From positions 1 through 64,000 of the forward strand of contig JAGARR010000004.1 in assembly GCA_017622135.1 (NCBI GenBank): DNA of 64,000 nt. The letters are read 5' to 3'. Under the pieces are notes generated by a model. It worked only from the letters and a program-made list of their open reading frames with translations, did not search any database and was not told the DNA's origin. Source of the stretch: Spirochaetaceae bacterium. GTDB taxonomy: Bacteria > Spirochaetota > Spirochaetia > Treponematales > Treponemataceae. Position numbers and translations under genes: made by a program. Position 1 is the stretch's first letter. Each line of letters starts with the position of its first letter. Below, in pieces: positions 27,037 to 34,591 of this stretch.

Positions 27037-27531
27037 TTAAAATGGAATGTCCTCTGGGAATGAGTCGTTTCCCCCACCGTAGGGCGAGTCGTACTGTGGC
27101 TCATAGCCTCCAGCAGGACCTGACGGCTCCTGCATTCTGGGCTGATAGGATCCTCGTGTGGGCTGGCTATAACCCCCGGCAGGTACATTCCCACCTCCAC
27201 CAGCATTTCCACCGAGAAGCTGGACATTGTTGGCCACAATAACCACCTTACTTCGGCTCTGGCCGTCCTGCTCCCATCTGTCCTGACGCAGCTCTCCGTC
27301 TATAGCCACTTGCTTACCCTTGATAAGATATGGCTTCAAGGTCTCAGCAGACTTTCCGTAGAGGCTGATTTCGAAGAAGCTCGCCTCCTCTATCCACTGA
27401 TCCCCATTCTTCCGGCGGCGGTTGACGGCAATGGAAAAATTGGAGATGGCAAAGCCTGCCTGCGTATACTTTAAATCTGCATCACGGGTGAGCCGTCCAA
27501 TTATTGTCACATGATTCAAATCAGTTGCCAT
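27037..27531 (-). CDS. ssb: Single-stranded DNA-binding protein
   Basis: 164 residues from the ATG at 27531, preferred over 27546 because CAGGAGG precedes it. OB fold (HVTIIGRLTRDADLKYTQ, FEISLYGKSAETLKPYLIKG), Gly/Pro-rich linker, and the acidic DIPF tip that recruits partner proteins. Sits between rpsF and rpsR, the common order. Confidence 0.96.
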   Translation of the reverse strand: MATDLNHVTIIGRLTRDADLKYTQAGFAISNFSIAVNRRRKNGDQWIEEASFFEISLYGKSAETLKPYLIKGKQVAIDGELRQDRWEQDGQSRSKVVIVANNVQLLGGNAGGGGNVPAGGYSQPTRGSYQPRMQEPSGPAGGYEPQYDSPYGGGNDSFPEDIPF

Positions 27532-27554
27532 ACCTGCCTCCTGCAAAGAATTAT

Positions 27555-27836
27555 TTACTCGTCAATCTTGACGAACATGCACTTCAACAGCTCAGGGTTC
27601 AACTTGAACTGGCGGTTGATATCAACAATCTTGGCGGGATTTGCCTTGATGTTCAGCAGCACAAAGCGTCCTCGCTTCTGCTTCTTCACCTCGTAGCAGA
27701 GATCCCGGTCTCCGAAGGGCTCTTCCTTCTCAATCTCAACACCGAATTCGCCCAAAGTGGTGCGAAGGGTATTGAGTCCTGCATTGTACTTCTCTTCCTC
27801 GATGGGGAAGATAGTCATCAACTCATACTTTCTCAT
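27555..27836 (-). CDS. rpsF: 30S ribosomal protein S6
   Basis: 93 residues from the ATG at 27836, after AAGGAG. MRKYELMTIFPIEEEKY and the KKQKRGRFVLLNIKANP strand pair are typical of S6. First gene of the rpsF-ssb-rpsR-rplI-dnaB unit, with a promoter and a leader hairpin upstream. Confidence 0.96.
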   Translation of the reverse strand: MRKYELMTIFPIEEEKYNAGLNTLRTTLGEFGVEIEKEEPFGDRDLCYEVKKQKRGRFVLLNIKANPAKIVDINRQFKLNPELLKCMFVKIDE

Positions 27837-27861
27837 GAGCATTCTCCTTATGGTCAATTTG

Positions 27862-27921
27862 GGAGGGTATAATCCCTCCAAGGGGTCTGAACATTGTATA
27901 GTAAAAATAAAATAAAATCAA
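27862..27921 (-). promoter_or_regulatory. rpsF promoter and leader hairpin
   Basis: TTGATT (27916-27921), 17 bases, TACAAT (27893-27898). Just downstream lies a perfect GGAGGG-ATTATA-CCCTCC hairpin (27862-27879), about 25 bases before the rpsF start. An S6/S18 autoregulatory role is possible but the sequence motif was not confirmed. Confidence 0.6.
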
Positions 27922-28038
27922 GGAAAAAGACTTATTGTGGAAAAGTATAGGCAGAAAATACAAATCGCTACATTTTGACCTTGCAGTATATCTTTTTTTT
28001 CCTCACTGTGGTATATTTTTCTTGGAGGAAGATTATTT

Positions 28039-28866
28039 ATGAATAGCAAGCAGTTTGAACGGGTTGTAGTGCTATACTTTAGTCCAACGGGCAATGCAAA
28101 AAAGGTTGCCGTTGAAGCAGGCACTATAATTTCCAAGGCATTGGAGCTTCCATTGGAGCAAATGAGTTTTACCCTGCCTAGACAGAGGGAAAAAGATTTT
28201 ATTTTTGGAGAGGCAGATATCGTCATTTGTACTACCCCTGTCTACGCCGGTCGCCTTCCCAATAAGATTCTTCCCTTCATACAAGAAAAAATCAAGGGAA
28301 ATGGATCGCTGGCCATTACAATCAATGTCTTTGGAAACCGAAACTATGACAATGCCCCCATCGAATTCTACAACGAGATGAAGAAAAATGGATTTGACGT
28401 GGTGGCCGTGGCGGCAGTTCCTACGGAACACGTTTTCTTGGAAGAAATTGGACAAGGTAGACCCAATTCCCAAGATATGTTTAATATTCAGGACTTTGCG
28501 CAAAGGGTTGGCAAAAAGATTTTATCTGGAAACTATTCCAGCGACCTGGAAATTCCCGGTGCCTACCCTGCCCCCTACTACACTCCTTTGGGCGTGGACA
28601 ACCAGCCGGTGCAGTTCCTGAAGGCAAAGCCCCAGACCCATCTGGAACTTTGTGATTCCTGTGGCGCCTGCGCCCGTCGGTGTCCCATGGAAGCCATTTC
28701 CTTCGAGGATACCAGCCAGGTTCCCGGCATTTGCATCAAGTGCCAGGCCTGCGTGAAGGTATGCCATACCAAGGCAAAGCACTTTACCGACGAGAACTTC
28801 TTGTCCCATGTGCAGATGCTGGCCAACAACTACTTGCGGCCTGCTGAGGGTGTATTCGTGGTATAA
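28039..28866 (+). CDS. EFR1-type flavodoxin/ferredoxin fusion protein
   Basis: 275 residues. The N-terminal 160 residues are flavodoxin-like (VVVLYFSPTGNAKKVA binds FMN phosphate; TTPVYAGRLPNKILPF). The C-terminal part has two 4Fe-4S clusters: C205, C208, C211, C215 and C232, C235, C238, C242. Electron carrier of anaerobes, in the cytoplasm. Ribosome-binding site GGAGG lies 10 bases before the ATG. It has divergent spacing from rpsF and is followed by the Spx/ArsC-like gene, possibly in one unit. Confidence 0.9.
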   Translation: MNSKQFERVVVLYFSPTGNAKKVAVEAGTIISKALELPLEQMSFTLPRQREKDFIFGEADIVICTTPVYAGRLPNKILPFIQEKIKGNGSLAITINVFGNRNYDNAPIEFYNEMKKNGFDVVAVAAVPTEHVFLEEIGQGRPNSQDMFNIQDFAQRVGKKILSGNYSSDLEIPGAYPAPYYTPLGVDNQPVQFLKAKPQTHLELCDSCGACARRCPMEAISFEDTSQVPGICIKCQACVKVCHTKAKHFTDENFLSHVQMLANNYLRPAEGVFVV

Positions 28867-28907
28867 ATTTGATGCGGGAAGCGGTACCTTCCCGCTAGGA
28901 GGAAGAT

Positions 28908-29261
28908 ATGGTTGACTTTTTTTGGTATCCCCGCTGCGGTACCTGCCAGAAGGCGAGGAAGTGGCTTGAGGCCAATGACATCCAGTATACTGCCATGGAC
29001 TTGAAGGAGGTTCATCCTGACCGTGTCCAACTGGAGGAGTTTCTGGGGAAAAGCGGCCTGACGCTAAAGAAATTCTTCAACACCAGCGGATTGCTGTACA
29101 AGGAGATGGGGCTGAAGGACAAGCTGGGAGGAATGAGCCAGGACGAGCAGCTGGATCTGCTGGCCAGCGATGGAATGCTGGTGAAGCGCCCCATTTTGAT
29201 TTGTGGTGACACAGTGCTGGTGGGATTTAAAGAAGCTGAATGGGAAGAAAAGCTTAAGTAA
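28908..29261 (+). CDS. ArsC/Spx-family thioredoxin-fold protein
   Basis: 117 residues. Redox motif C10-G-T-C13 in YPRCGTCQKARKWL, then KPxx-like VKRPILICGDTVLVGFKEAEW near the C-terminus, the usual ArsC/YffB pattern. Family members reduce arsenate or act as thiol-redox regulators; the role here cannot be fixed. Follows the EFR1 gene by 41 bases, ribosome-binding site AGGAGG. Confidence 0.88.
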   Translation: MVDFFWYPRCGTCQKARKWLEANDIQYTAMDLKEVHPDRVQLEEFLGKSGLTLKKFFNTSGLLYKEMGLKDKLGGMSQDEQLDLLASDGMLVKRPILICGDTVLVGFKEAEWEEKLK

Positions 29262-29311
29262 AAAATGACGGGGAACATGAGCCTCCCCCAGACCTGCACG
29301 TGCAGGTAAAA

Positions 29312-29352
29312 AAATCCCTTGGAAGGGCCGCAGCCTGTTCCAAGGGATTTTC
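29312..29352. terminator. Bidirectional terminator, 13-base perfect stem
   Basis: AAATCCCTTGGAA pairs with TTCCAAGGGATTT across a 13-base loop, with T-runs on both strands. Serves the Spx-like gene (plus) and the small barrel gene (minus). Confidence 0.9.
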
Positions 29353-29368
29353 GCTTTAACTCAGTGAC

Positions 29369-29884
29369 TTAGAAGTGGAAGCGAAGACCAGCATTAAAAT
29401 CTACATCCCAATACAGACCAAAGTGATCTATCATCCACATACCAATCTGGGGTACTGCCTGGATATAGGGCTCAATTTCAACTGGGCCAGCAGCAATCAT
29501 CATGTTCAATCCGATAGGAAGCCGTCCTGCCACTCGAATACCAAAGCCACCATGGTCGTCCTTGTTGTAGCTGTCATTATCCCAAAATCGGAAAGCAACA
29601 CCCACACCGCCGCCAAGGAACCAACCAAAGGGACCAATTCCCGTGTCAACGATTGTGTCTTCGATAAACCAGTAATCCCCCGTAATACCAAAAGTAAAAT
29701 AATTACTTCGAGCATAGAAATCTGCTGCAAAAACCAAAGGTACATTATCAAGTTTGAAAGTAATGGCAGCTCCACCATTTCCACCTACACCACCACCACC
29801 CTGGATACCAATAGCCCAGGCAAAGGCGCCACCAACACAGACTACCATCAGGAGTGCTGCAACGATAAGAATCTTCTTGTTCAC
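29369..29884 (-). CDS. Small outer-membrane beta-barrel, BAPKO_0422/DUF3996-like
   Basis: 171 residues from a GTG with AGGAGG six bases upstream. Signal peptide (MNKKILIVAALLMVVCVGGAFA), then glycine-rich amphipathic strands (GIQGGGGVGGNGGAAITFKL, FGWFLGGGVGVAFRFWD) and the terminal aromatic NAGLRFHF, as expected for an outer-membrane barrel. It resembles the short spirochaetal barrel family that I recall from Borrelia. Function unknown, perhaps a structural porin-like protein. Confidence 0.75.
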   Translation of the reverse strand: MNKKILIVAALLMVVCVGGAFAWAIGIQGGGGVGGNGGAAITFKLDNVPLVFAADFYARSNYFTFGITGDYWFIEDTIVDTGIGPFGWFLGGGVGVAFRFWDNDSYNKDDHGGFGIRVAGRLPIGLNMMIAAGPVEIEPYIQAVPQIGMWMIDHFGLYWDVDFNAGLRFHF

Positions 29885-29996
29885 ATTAAACCTCCTACGT
29901 TAAATGTTTTATTTAGTATAAGACAAATTAAATAAAACTTCAATATTTTCATACCATTTTTGATTTGTTTTCATAAACGGGTAAGGCAAAAACAAA

Positions 29997-30043
29997 ATAA
30001 AAAAGACTGGAAATCTCCTCCTTTGGAGGAAATAACCAGTCTT
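29997..30043 (-). terminator. Terminator of the carboxyltransferase gene
   Basis: AAGACTGG/CCAGTCTT (30003-30010 with 30036-30043) encloses CCTCC/GGAGG. On the minus strand it is followed by TTTTTTATTTT. Confidence 0.8.
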
Positions 30044-30070
30044 CTTCCAAACAAGCGAACAGTACTCAGC

Positions 30071-31558
30071 TTACAGGGGGATGTTGCCGTGCTTCTTCTC
30101 CACGCAGGAAGTGGACTTCTTGCTCTTCAAAAAGCGGAGGCATTGGGCTACCTTGCGGCGGGTCTCCTCGGGGTTGATGACCTCTGAGATGTAGCCCTGC
30201 TGGGCAGCAACCTTAGGTGTCATCACCGTCTCCCGATACTCCTGCAGCTTCTCCTCGATGAGCTGGGCATGGGCAGGATCCTTGGCCTCCTTGGCATAGA
30301 GAATTTGGATGGCTCCCTCTGGACCCATAACCGCAATCTCTGACTGGGGCCAGGCGAATACAAAGTCTGCCCCGATATGCTTGGAGCACATGGCAATGTA
30401 GGCTCCACCGTAGGCCTTTCTGGTGATGACGGTGATCTTGGGCACGGTGGCCTCGGAGTAGGCATAGATGAGCTTTGCTCCGTGGCGGATGATGCCCTTC
30501 TGCTCCTCCTGGGGGCCAGGGATAAAGCCGGGAATGTCCACTAGACTTAGCAGGGGGATATTGAAGGCATCGCAGTAGCGGATGAACCGGGCCGCCTTGT
30601 CGGAGGCATCGCAGTTCATGACACCACCCAGCCCCGCCGGATTGTTGGCCACAATGCCGATGGTGCGGCCCTCGATGCGGGCAAAACCAACCACCACGTT
30701 GATGGCGAATTCCTCGGCAACCTCGAAGAAGCTGTCATCGTCCACCAGACAGTCGATGACGTTACGAATGTCGTAGCCCTGGGTACTCCGCTCCGGCAGC
30801 ACCTCAGCAATACGCCTTGCCTTCTTGCGGGCGTCATAGCGGACGGAGGCAGAGGGAACACGGTCACCATAATAATGGGGCACATAGTCCAAAAGCTTGC
30901 GAACCTTGGCAAAGCAGTCCTTCTCGTCAGGGCAGCGGAAATGGGTGACACCGGACTTCTGGGCATGAATGGCACCACCACCCAGATCCTCCTCGGTGAT
31001 GTCCATGAACATGACGCTCTTCACCACCTTTGGACCAGTGATGAACATGTAGCTGATATCGTCAACAGTGAAGATGAAGTCCGTGATTCCAGGGGAATAG
31101 ACGGCTCCTCCGGCACAGGGACCGGCGATAATGGAAATCTGGGGGATGTAGCCTGAGGCACGGACGTTCTGATAGAACAGGTTTCCGTAGCCAGCCAGAG
31201 AATTCACTCCCTCCTGAATACGGGCTCCACCGGAGTCGTTGATGCCGATGACAGGACAGCGGGCCTCGATAGCCATGTCGATGATCTGGGCAATCTTGTC
31301 ACCGTGCATCTTTCCTAAGGAACCGCCCTGTACGGTAAAGTCCTGGGCATAGATGGCAACACGACGGCCGTTCACCAAACCAAAGCCAGTGATGACACCG
31401 TCATAAGGAATCTCCTTCCCTGCCATGCCAAAACTAGTACAATTGTGGTGAACGCCAGAATAAATCTCCATGAAGGAGTCCTTGTCCACCAGTGCATTTA
31501 TACGTTCAATGGCATGGAGCTTTCCCTTCTCATGCTGACGTTCCAGATTATATTCCAT
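30071..31558 (-). CDS. Acyl-CoA carboxylase / decarboxylase carboxyltransferase beta subunit
   Basis: 495 residues, the size of PccB/MmdA proteins. ERQHEKGKLHAIERINALVD at the start, GGSLGKMHGDKIAQIIDMA, NDSGGARIQEGVNSLAGYGN, and the C-terminal KAYGGAYIAMCSKHIGADF are crotonase-fold carboxyltransferase motifs that bind acyl-CoA and biotin. Propionyl-CoA or methylmalonyl-CoA is the likely substrate. No biotin carboxylase, biotin carrier or sodium-pump subunit lies next to it, so partners must be elsewhere. A palindromic operator overlaps the promoter. Confidence 0.88.
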   Translation of the reverse strand: MEYNLERQHEKGKLHAIERINALVDKDSFMEIYSGVHHNCTSFGMAGKEIPYDGVITGFGLVNGRRVAIYAQDFTVQGGSLGKMHGDKIAQIIDMAIEARCPVIGINDSGGARIQEGVNSLAGYGNLFYQNVRASGYIPQISIIAGPCAGGAVYSPGITDFIFTVDDISYMFITGPKVVKSVMFMDITEEDLGGGAIHAQKSGVTHFRCPDEKDCFAKVRKLLDYVPHYYGDRVPSASVRYDARKKARRIAEVLPERSTQGYDIRNVIDCLVDDDSFFEVAEEFAINVVVGFARIEGRTIGIVANNPAGLGGVMNCDASDKAARFIRYCDAFNIPLLSLVDIPGFIPGPQEEQKGIIRHGAKLIYAYSEATVPKITVITRKAYGGAYIAMCSKHIGADFVFAWPQSEIAVMGPEGAIQILYAKEAKDPAHAQLIEEKLQEYRETVMTPKVAAQQGYISEVINPEETRRKVAQCLRFLKSKKSTSCVEKKHGNIPL

Positions 31559-31591
31559 AATAAAAACACCTCTTCAAATTTCATTTAGACA

Positions 31592-31638
31592 AAAATGACA
31601 ATAATGTCATTTTAATGGATTGGGATAGCATCTGTCAA
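31592..31638 (-). promoter_or_regulatory. Promoter with overlapping palindromic operator for the carboxyltransferase gene
   Basis: TTGACA (31633-31638), 18 bases, TAAAAT (31609-31614). The palindrome AAAATGACA-ATAA-TGTCATTTT (31592-31613), perfect over both 9-base arms, overlaps the -10 box. A repressor binding TGACA-N4-TGTCA is likely; its identity is unknown. Confidence 0.7.
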
Positions 31639-31691
31639 TAATATGGGAAAAAATAATGGGAAAAAATAGCTTGTTCAGAAACAGGGATTAT

Positions 31692-31727
31692 AAAAAAAAG
31701 ACTCCCGCACATCGTGCAGAAGTCTTT
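31692..31727 (-). terminator. Terminator after tRNA-Lys
   Basis: AAAGACT/AGTCTTT stem with inner GCAC/GTGC; on the minus strand it ends in a run of eight T. Confidence 0.85.
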
Positions 31728-31728
31728 C

Positions 31729-31801
31729 TGAGCTACATTGGATTCGAACCAATGACCCACGCCTTAAAAGGGCGTTGCTCTACCTACTGAGCTAGTAGCC
31801 C
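31729..31801 (-). tRNA. tRNA-Lys (anticodon TTT)
   Basis: 73-base cloverleaf: acceptor GGGCTAC/GTAGCTC, D arm GCTC/GAGC, anticodon stem ACGCC/GGCGT with loop CTTTTAA, T loop TTCGAAT, discriminator A, no encoded CCA. It lies next to the left repeat of the TonB island. Confidence 0.95.
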
Positions 31802-31877
31802 ATCACCTATTCACTAGGTCTCAGAATGCTACCAGATTTTATCTGATTTGTCAAGATTGAATGCTACCAGAAATTAT
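31802..31877. other. Gap between tRNA-Lys and the left island repeat
   Basis: Short AT-rich stretch holding two copies of GAATGCTACCAGA about 33 bases apart (31826-31838 and 31859-31871 approximately). No gene seen. Confidence 0.5.
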
Positions 31878-31989
31878 CCTTGCATGAAGACAATTTTGCC
31901 TACATACTGGTAGCCATGAAGAAAACAATTTTGTCATTCCTGCTTTGCATGCTGTGCTTTGCGGCCTTTGCCACGGAGCCAGCCACTGC
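31878..31989 (+). repeat. Left flanking repeat of the island: duplicated promoter and signal peptide of the M23 gene
   Basis: Matches 39991-40101. The coding part 31916-31989 is identical over 74 bases to 40028-40101. The promoter part is about 80 percent identical, and its -10 box is CATACT instead of TATACT. The similarity ends abruptly at 31989. Confidence 0.95.
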
Positions 31990-32029
31990 CCCCTGCAAAC
32001 CGCTGGAAAAAAAGAAACGGCCTGCCTAG
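31916..32029 (+). pseudogene. Truncated M23 peptidase stub (37 codons)
   Basis: Encodes the intact signal peptide MKKTILSFLLCMLCFAAFAT and the next few residues, then leaves the homology at residue 25 and reads PCKPLEKKKRPA before a TAG. The last codons lie inside the terminator of the receptor gene on the other strand. A dead 5' copy is the best reading. Confidence 0.8.
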
Positions 32030-32049
32030 ATTTGGCAGCCCGTTTCTTT
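32007..32049 (-). terminator. Terminator of the TonB-dependent receptor gene
   Basis: AAAGAAACGGCCTGCC pairs with GGCAGCCCGTTTCTTT with one mismatch and a 7-base loop, followed on the minus strand by seven T. Confidence 0.88.
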
Positions 32050-32063
32050 AATTAAACGACATG

Positions 32064-34115
32064 CTAGTACTGGTAGCGTGCCCCCAGATAAATCACCAGT
32101 CCCTCGTCGGACTCAAAGCCGTCGGCCATGGTCTCTCCGTTGCTGCCCTTCACAAAGGACACATTGTTCAGCATGTTCCTGATTCCGCCGTACATCAGCA
32201 GGGAGTCCTCCAGCAGGGGCTGCTCTACCCGGAAGTTTACCATCAGGTAGTCGGAGGAATAGGTCCCGTCCAGGATGTTGTTCTTTCCGCCAGGCTTGGG
32301 AGCATGCCAGGTGCCGTTGAGGCTCAGATTGGTTCCGATGGTGGGGAAGGTATAGGCAACGGATGCCATCACCTGGTGGGGGGCCTTTCCGTTGATCTCA
32401 ATCCACTTGCCCTCCTCTGTCTGGCGGATAAAGAGGTTTGTGTAGGTGAGGCTTGCCCTCCAGTTTTCAAGCAAGAGTTTGGCAGAGATACTCGTATTTA
32501 CCGACACAGCCTCGTTCACGTTGCGGTAGAACCGCATGATGTCCGATGTCGGCTTTCCTGACTGCTTCCAGTCAGGATTGTTGAAGCGGACAATCATATC
32601 CTTCAGATAGGCGGCGGTGGAGTCTGCGGAGAGTCCTAGGAATTCCAGGGGCAGCCACTCCACCCCCAGGCTTCCCGACCAGGAGGTTTCCGGCTTCAGG
32701 TTGGGATCGCCGTGTCCCTTGGAGGAGGTGCTGTACTTCTGGCTTGAGGAAGGAAGGCGGTAGCCGGAGCCCACCCCAAGCCGTAGGGCAAGGCCGTCGA
32801 GTATCTCCCACTTGGCGCCGAGCTTGGGCGATATGTTCCACTTCACCGTCTCCTCCACTCCCTCCAGCCCTTTGACGGGAGCCAGCAGGGTAAAGCGGAA
32901 TCCAGGGGTGACCTGAATCCGCCCGAAGTCCATGATGTCCTGGGCGAACAGGGCCGTCTGGATGGAGGAGTAGTTCTCCGCACCGTTGTCATACACGATA
33001 TGCATCCCGTTGAGACCCACCATCAGCTGGTTCCAGGTGTTGAAGCTGTTCACATAGAGGGCCTCCACCTCCACGTCGTTGTACCAGGAGGGCGTTCCCT
33101 CCTTCTTAGTGCCGTCCGCAAGGGCGACAGTGTTGCCGATACTCCTGTTCCAGCGCTCGGCCACAAAGGCACTCAGACTCTGCCGGTCGTCGAAGGCCCA
33201 GTCAAGGTGAACCGAGCCCATCAAGGACTGGCGGAGGTTGCCGGAGTAGGCGTCCACCTGGTCGCTGGTCTTCCAGTACTGGGTGTCGTTGGAGCTCCAG
33301 TTGAGCTTGGCGAAGAGGTCGCGATCCTCGGTGAAGCTCCAGCCCACCAGCCCGTTCATGGAGTACTTGTATGAGCGGGGCGTGCTGTACTCCTTGTAGT
33401 CATAGTCGTGCTCCCTCACGCCCGTGTCGTCCACGTAGCCGTCCTTGTCCTCCCAGGTTCCAGCCGTCACGCCATAGGAGCCGTCCACCTCCGCCCGGAA
33501 ATGATCCCCGTAGTAGGATGCGCCCGCCCCGCCGTTCAGCCCCTTGCCGGACAGGTTCTTGAAGCTCATGTTGGTGTAGCCCTCCTGCTCCACATAGAAG
33601 GAGAAGGGCTGGTCAGCCTGCCCCTTCTTGGTGATGATGTTGATGACTCCGGCAATGGCGTCGGAGCCGTAGAGGGCGCTGGCAGATCCGTTCATCACCT
33701 CGATGTGGTCCACATTGTCCAGAGCCAGCATCTGGAGGGCGTTGGGGGTGCCGCCGGTGTTCACCGGAACCCCGTCAACCAGCACCTTCACGTACTCGTC
33801 GCTGAAGCCGTTCATCTGCAGGGGCTCTCCGCTGCCCTGGGCAGTGCCCGTGTAGGTGACGCCGGGAATCATGTTCAATATGTCCGACAGGTTGTGGGCA
33901 CCCGCCTCCTCTATCATCTGCTCGGTGATGACCGTGACCTTCTCCACCGCCTCCGATGTGGTCTGGGCCACCTTTGCCGCCGTCACCACAATCACCTCGT
34001 CGCCGGAATATCCTGCTCCGTCCCCCGAATTCCCAGCCTCATCCTGGGCCAGAAGGGGGAAGCCAACCACTACGGCCGCCATCATGCAGCCGACAGTCCT
34101 TTTAAAGTTACTCAT
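32064..34115 (-). CDS. TonB-dependent outer-membrane receptor
   Basis: 683 residues from the ATG at 34115 (AAGGAG seven bases upstream), not the longer start at 34163. Signal peptide to about residue 23, then a TonB box (EVIVVTA, 40-46), a plug domain (ITEQMIEEAGAHNLSDILNM, VDHIEVMNGSASALYGSDAI) and a 22-strand-type barrel ending in the aromatic LGARYQY. It takes up an iron chelate, haem or similar ligand using energy from TonB. Divergent from the ABC-ExbBD-TonB operon, with shared operators between. The barrel is most like the CirA/BtuB/haem receptor group; the ligand cannot be assigned by eye. Confidence 0.93.
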   Translation of the reverse strand: MSNFKRTVGCMMAAVVVGFPLLAQDEAGNSGDGAGYSGDEVIVVTAAKVAQTTSEAVEKVTVITEQMIEEAGAHNLSDILNMIPGVTYTGTAQGSGEPLQMNGFSDEYVKVLVDGVPVNTGGTPNALQMLALDNVDHIEVMNGSASALYGSDAIAGVINIITKKGQADQPFSFYVEQEGYTNMSFKNLSGKGLNGGAGASYYGDHFRAEVDGSYGVTAGTWEDKDGYVDDTGVREHDYDYKEYSTPRSYKYSMNGLVGWSFTEDRDLFAKLNWSSNDTQYWKTSDQVDAYSGNLRQSLMGSVHLDWAFDDRQSLSAFVAERWNRSIGNTVALADGTKKEGTPSWYNDVEVEALYVNSFNTWNQLMVGLNGMHIVYDNGAENYSSIQTALFAQDIMDFGRIQVTPGFRFTLLAPVKGLEGVEETVKWNISPKLGAKWEILDGLALRLGVGSGYRLPSSSQKYSTSSKGHGDPNLKPETSWSGSLGVEWLPLEFLGLSADSTAAYLKDMIVRFNNPDWKQSGKPTSDIMRFYRNVNEAVSVNTSISAKLLLENWRASLTYTNLFIRQTEEGKWIEINGKAPHQVMASVAYTFPTIGTNLSLNGTWHAPKPGGKNNILDGTYSSDYLMVNFRVEQPLLEDSLLMYGGIRNMLNNVSFVKGSNGETMADGFESDEGLVIYLGARYQY

Positions 34116-34116
34116 T

Positions 34117-34122
34117 GCTAAC
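34117..34122 (-). promoter_or_regulatory. Operator-like half-site at the receptor start
   Basis: GTTAGC on the minus strand between the ribosome-binding site and the ATG repeats the arm of the palindromes at 34293-34324. It may be chance at six bases. Confidence 0.3.
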
Positions 34123-34163
34123 TCCTTTTCATAGGGGCATGATAGGGAAAACTCCTGTGGCAA

Positions 34164-34292
34164 TGCAAGGGAAAATCGTCTTGTTGCGAAATATTGTCAA
34201 CTGCCCTGCGACAGCAGATAAAAATGAAAAAATTTCTCAATAACAGACAAATTGTACACTACCCCCATGACACAACCGGGGTAATGGTGTAA
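34164..34292. other. Divergent promoter region of the TonB locus
   Basis: Holds a candidate minus-strand promoter (TTGACA near 34193-34198, 17 bases, GATTTT) for the receptor. No further gene or fold was seen. Confidence 0.4.
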
Positions 34293-34324
34293 GTTAGTTC
34301 CAGCTAATGTTAGCAACTGCTAAC
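34293..34324. promoter_or_regulatory. Two tandem 16-base palindromic operators
   Basis: GTTAGT-TCCA-GCTAAT (34293-34308) is followed directly by the perfect palindrome GTTAGC-AACT-GCTAAC (34309-34324). Both fit TTAG-N6-CTAA. They lie 30 bases before the Fur-like gene, in the divergent control region, and probably bind a metal-responsive or Fur-like repressor. Confidence 0.7.
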
Positions 34325-34354
34325 TAAAATCGAAACAAAGGGGAAGCCACACCA

Positions 34355-34591
34355 ATGATAAGGGACATAGGGGAATGGCAGGATTTCACCGCGGCCCACG
34401 GCGGACGCATGACACGCCAGCGGAAGCTGCTCTATTCCATCATATTGGACAATCCCAATCTGACCGTCAAGGAAATCTATTTCCTGGCGAACAAACAGGA
34501 GACACGGGTGAGCTATGCCACCGTCTACCGGACAGTGCGGCAGCTGGAAAAGGCCGGTCTGCTGAGGGAGCGAGGAATAGCACTTATATGA
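34355..34591 (+). CDS. Truncated Fur-family protein (DNA-binding domain only)
   Basis: 78 residues, AAGGGGAAG eight bases before the ATG. GRMTRQRKLLYSIILDNPNL, then VKEIYFLANKQETRVSYATVYRTVRQLEKAGLL is the Fur-family winged helix. The protein ends at ERGIALI, so the whole C-terminal dimerisation and metal-binding half (normally another 60-70 residues with His/Cys ligands) is missing; no remnant is seen in other frames. Its stop overlaps the permease start, so it is translationally coupled to the operon and probably expressed. It may be a partner or competitor of a full-length Fur, or a metal-blind regulator of this locus. Confidence 0.8.
   Translation: MIRDIGEWQDFTAAHGGRMTRQRKLLYSIILDNPNLTVKEIYFLANKQETRVSYATVYRTVRQLEKAGLLRERGIALI

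Noticed and set aside
31980..31992. AGCCACTGCC, similar to the cobalamin riboswitch B12 box
   Set aside because: It is part of the duplicated M23 signal-peptide coding sequence, and no riboswitch core surrounds it.
32064..34121. Long plus-strand frames opposite the TonB receptor
   Set aside because: His/Val/Gly-rich antisense shadows; the receptor on the minus strand has plug and barrel motifs and a ribosome-binding site.
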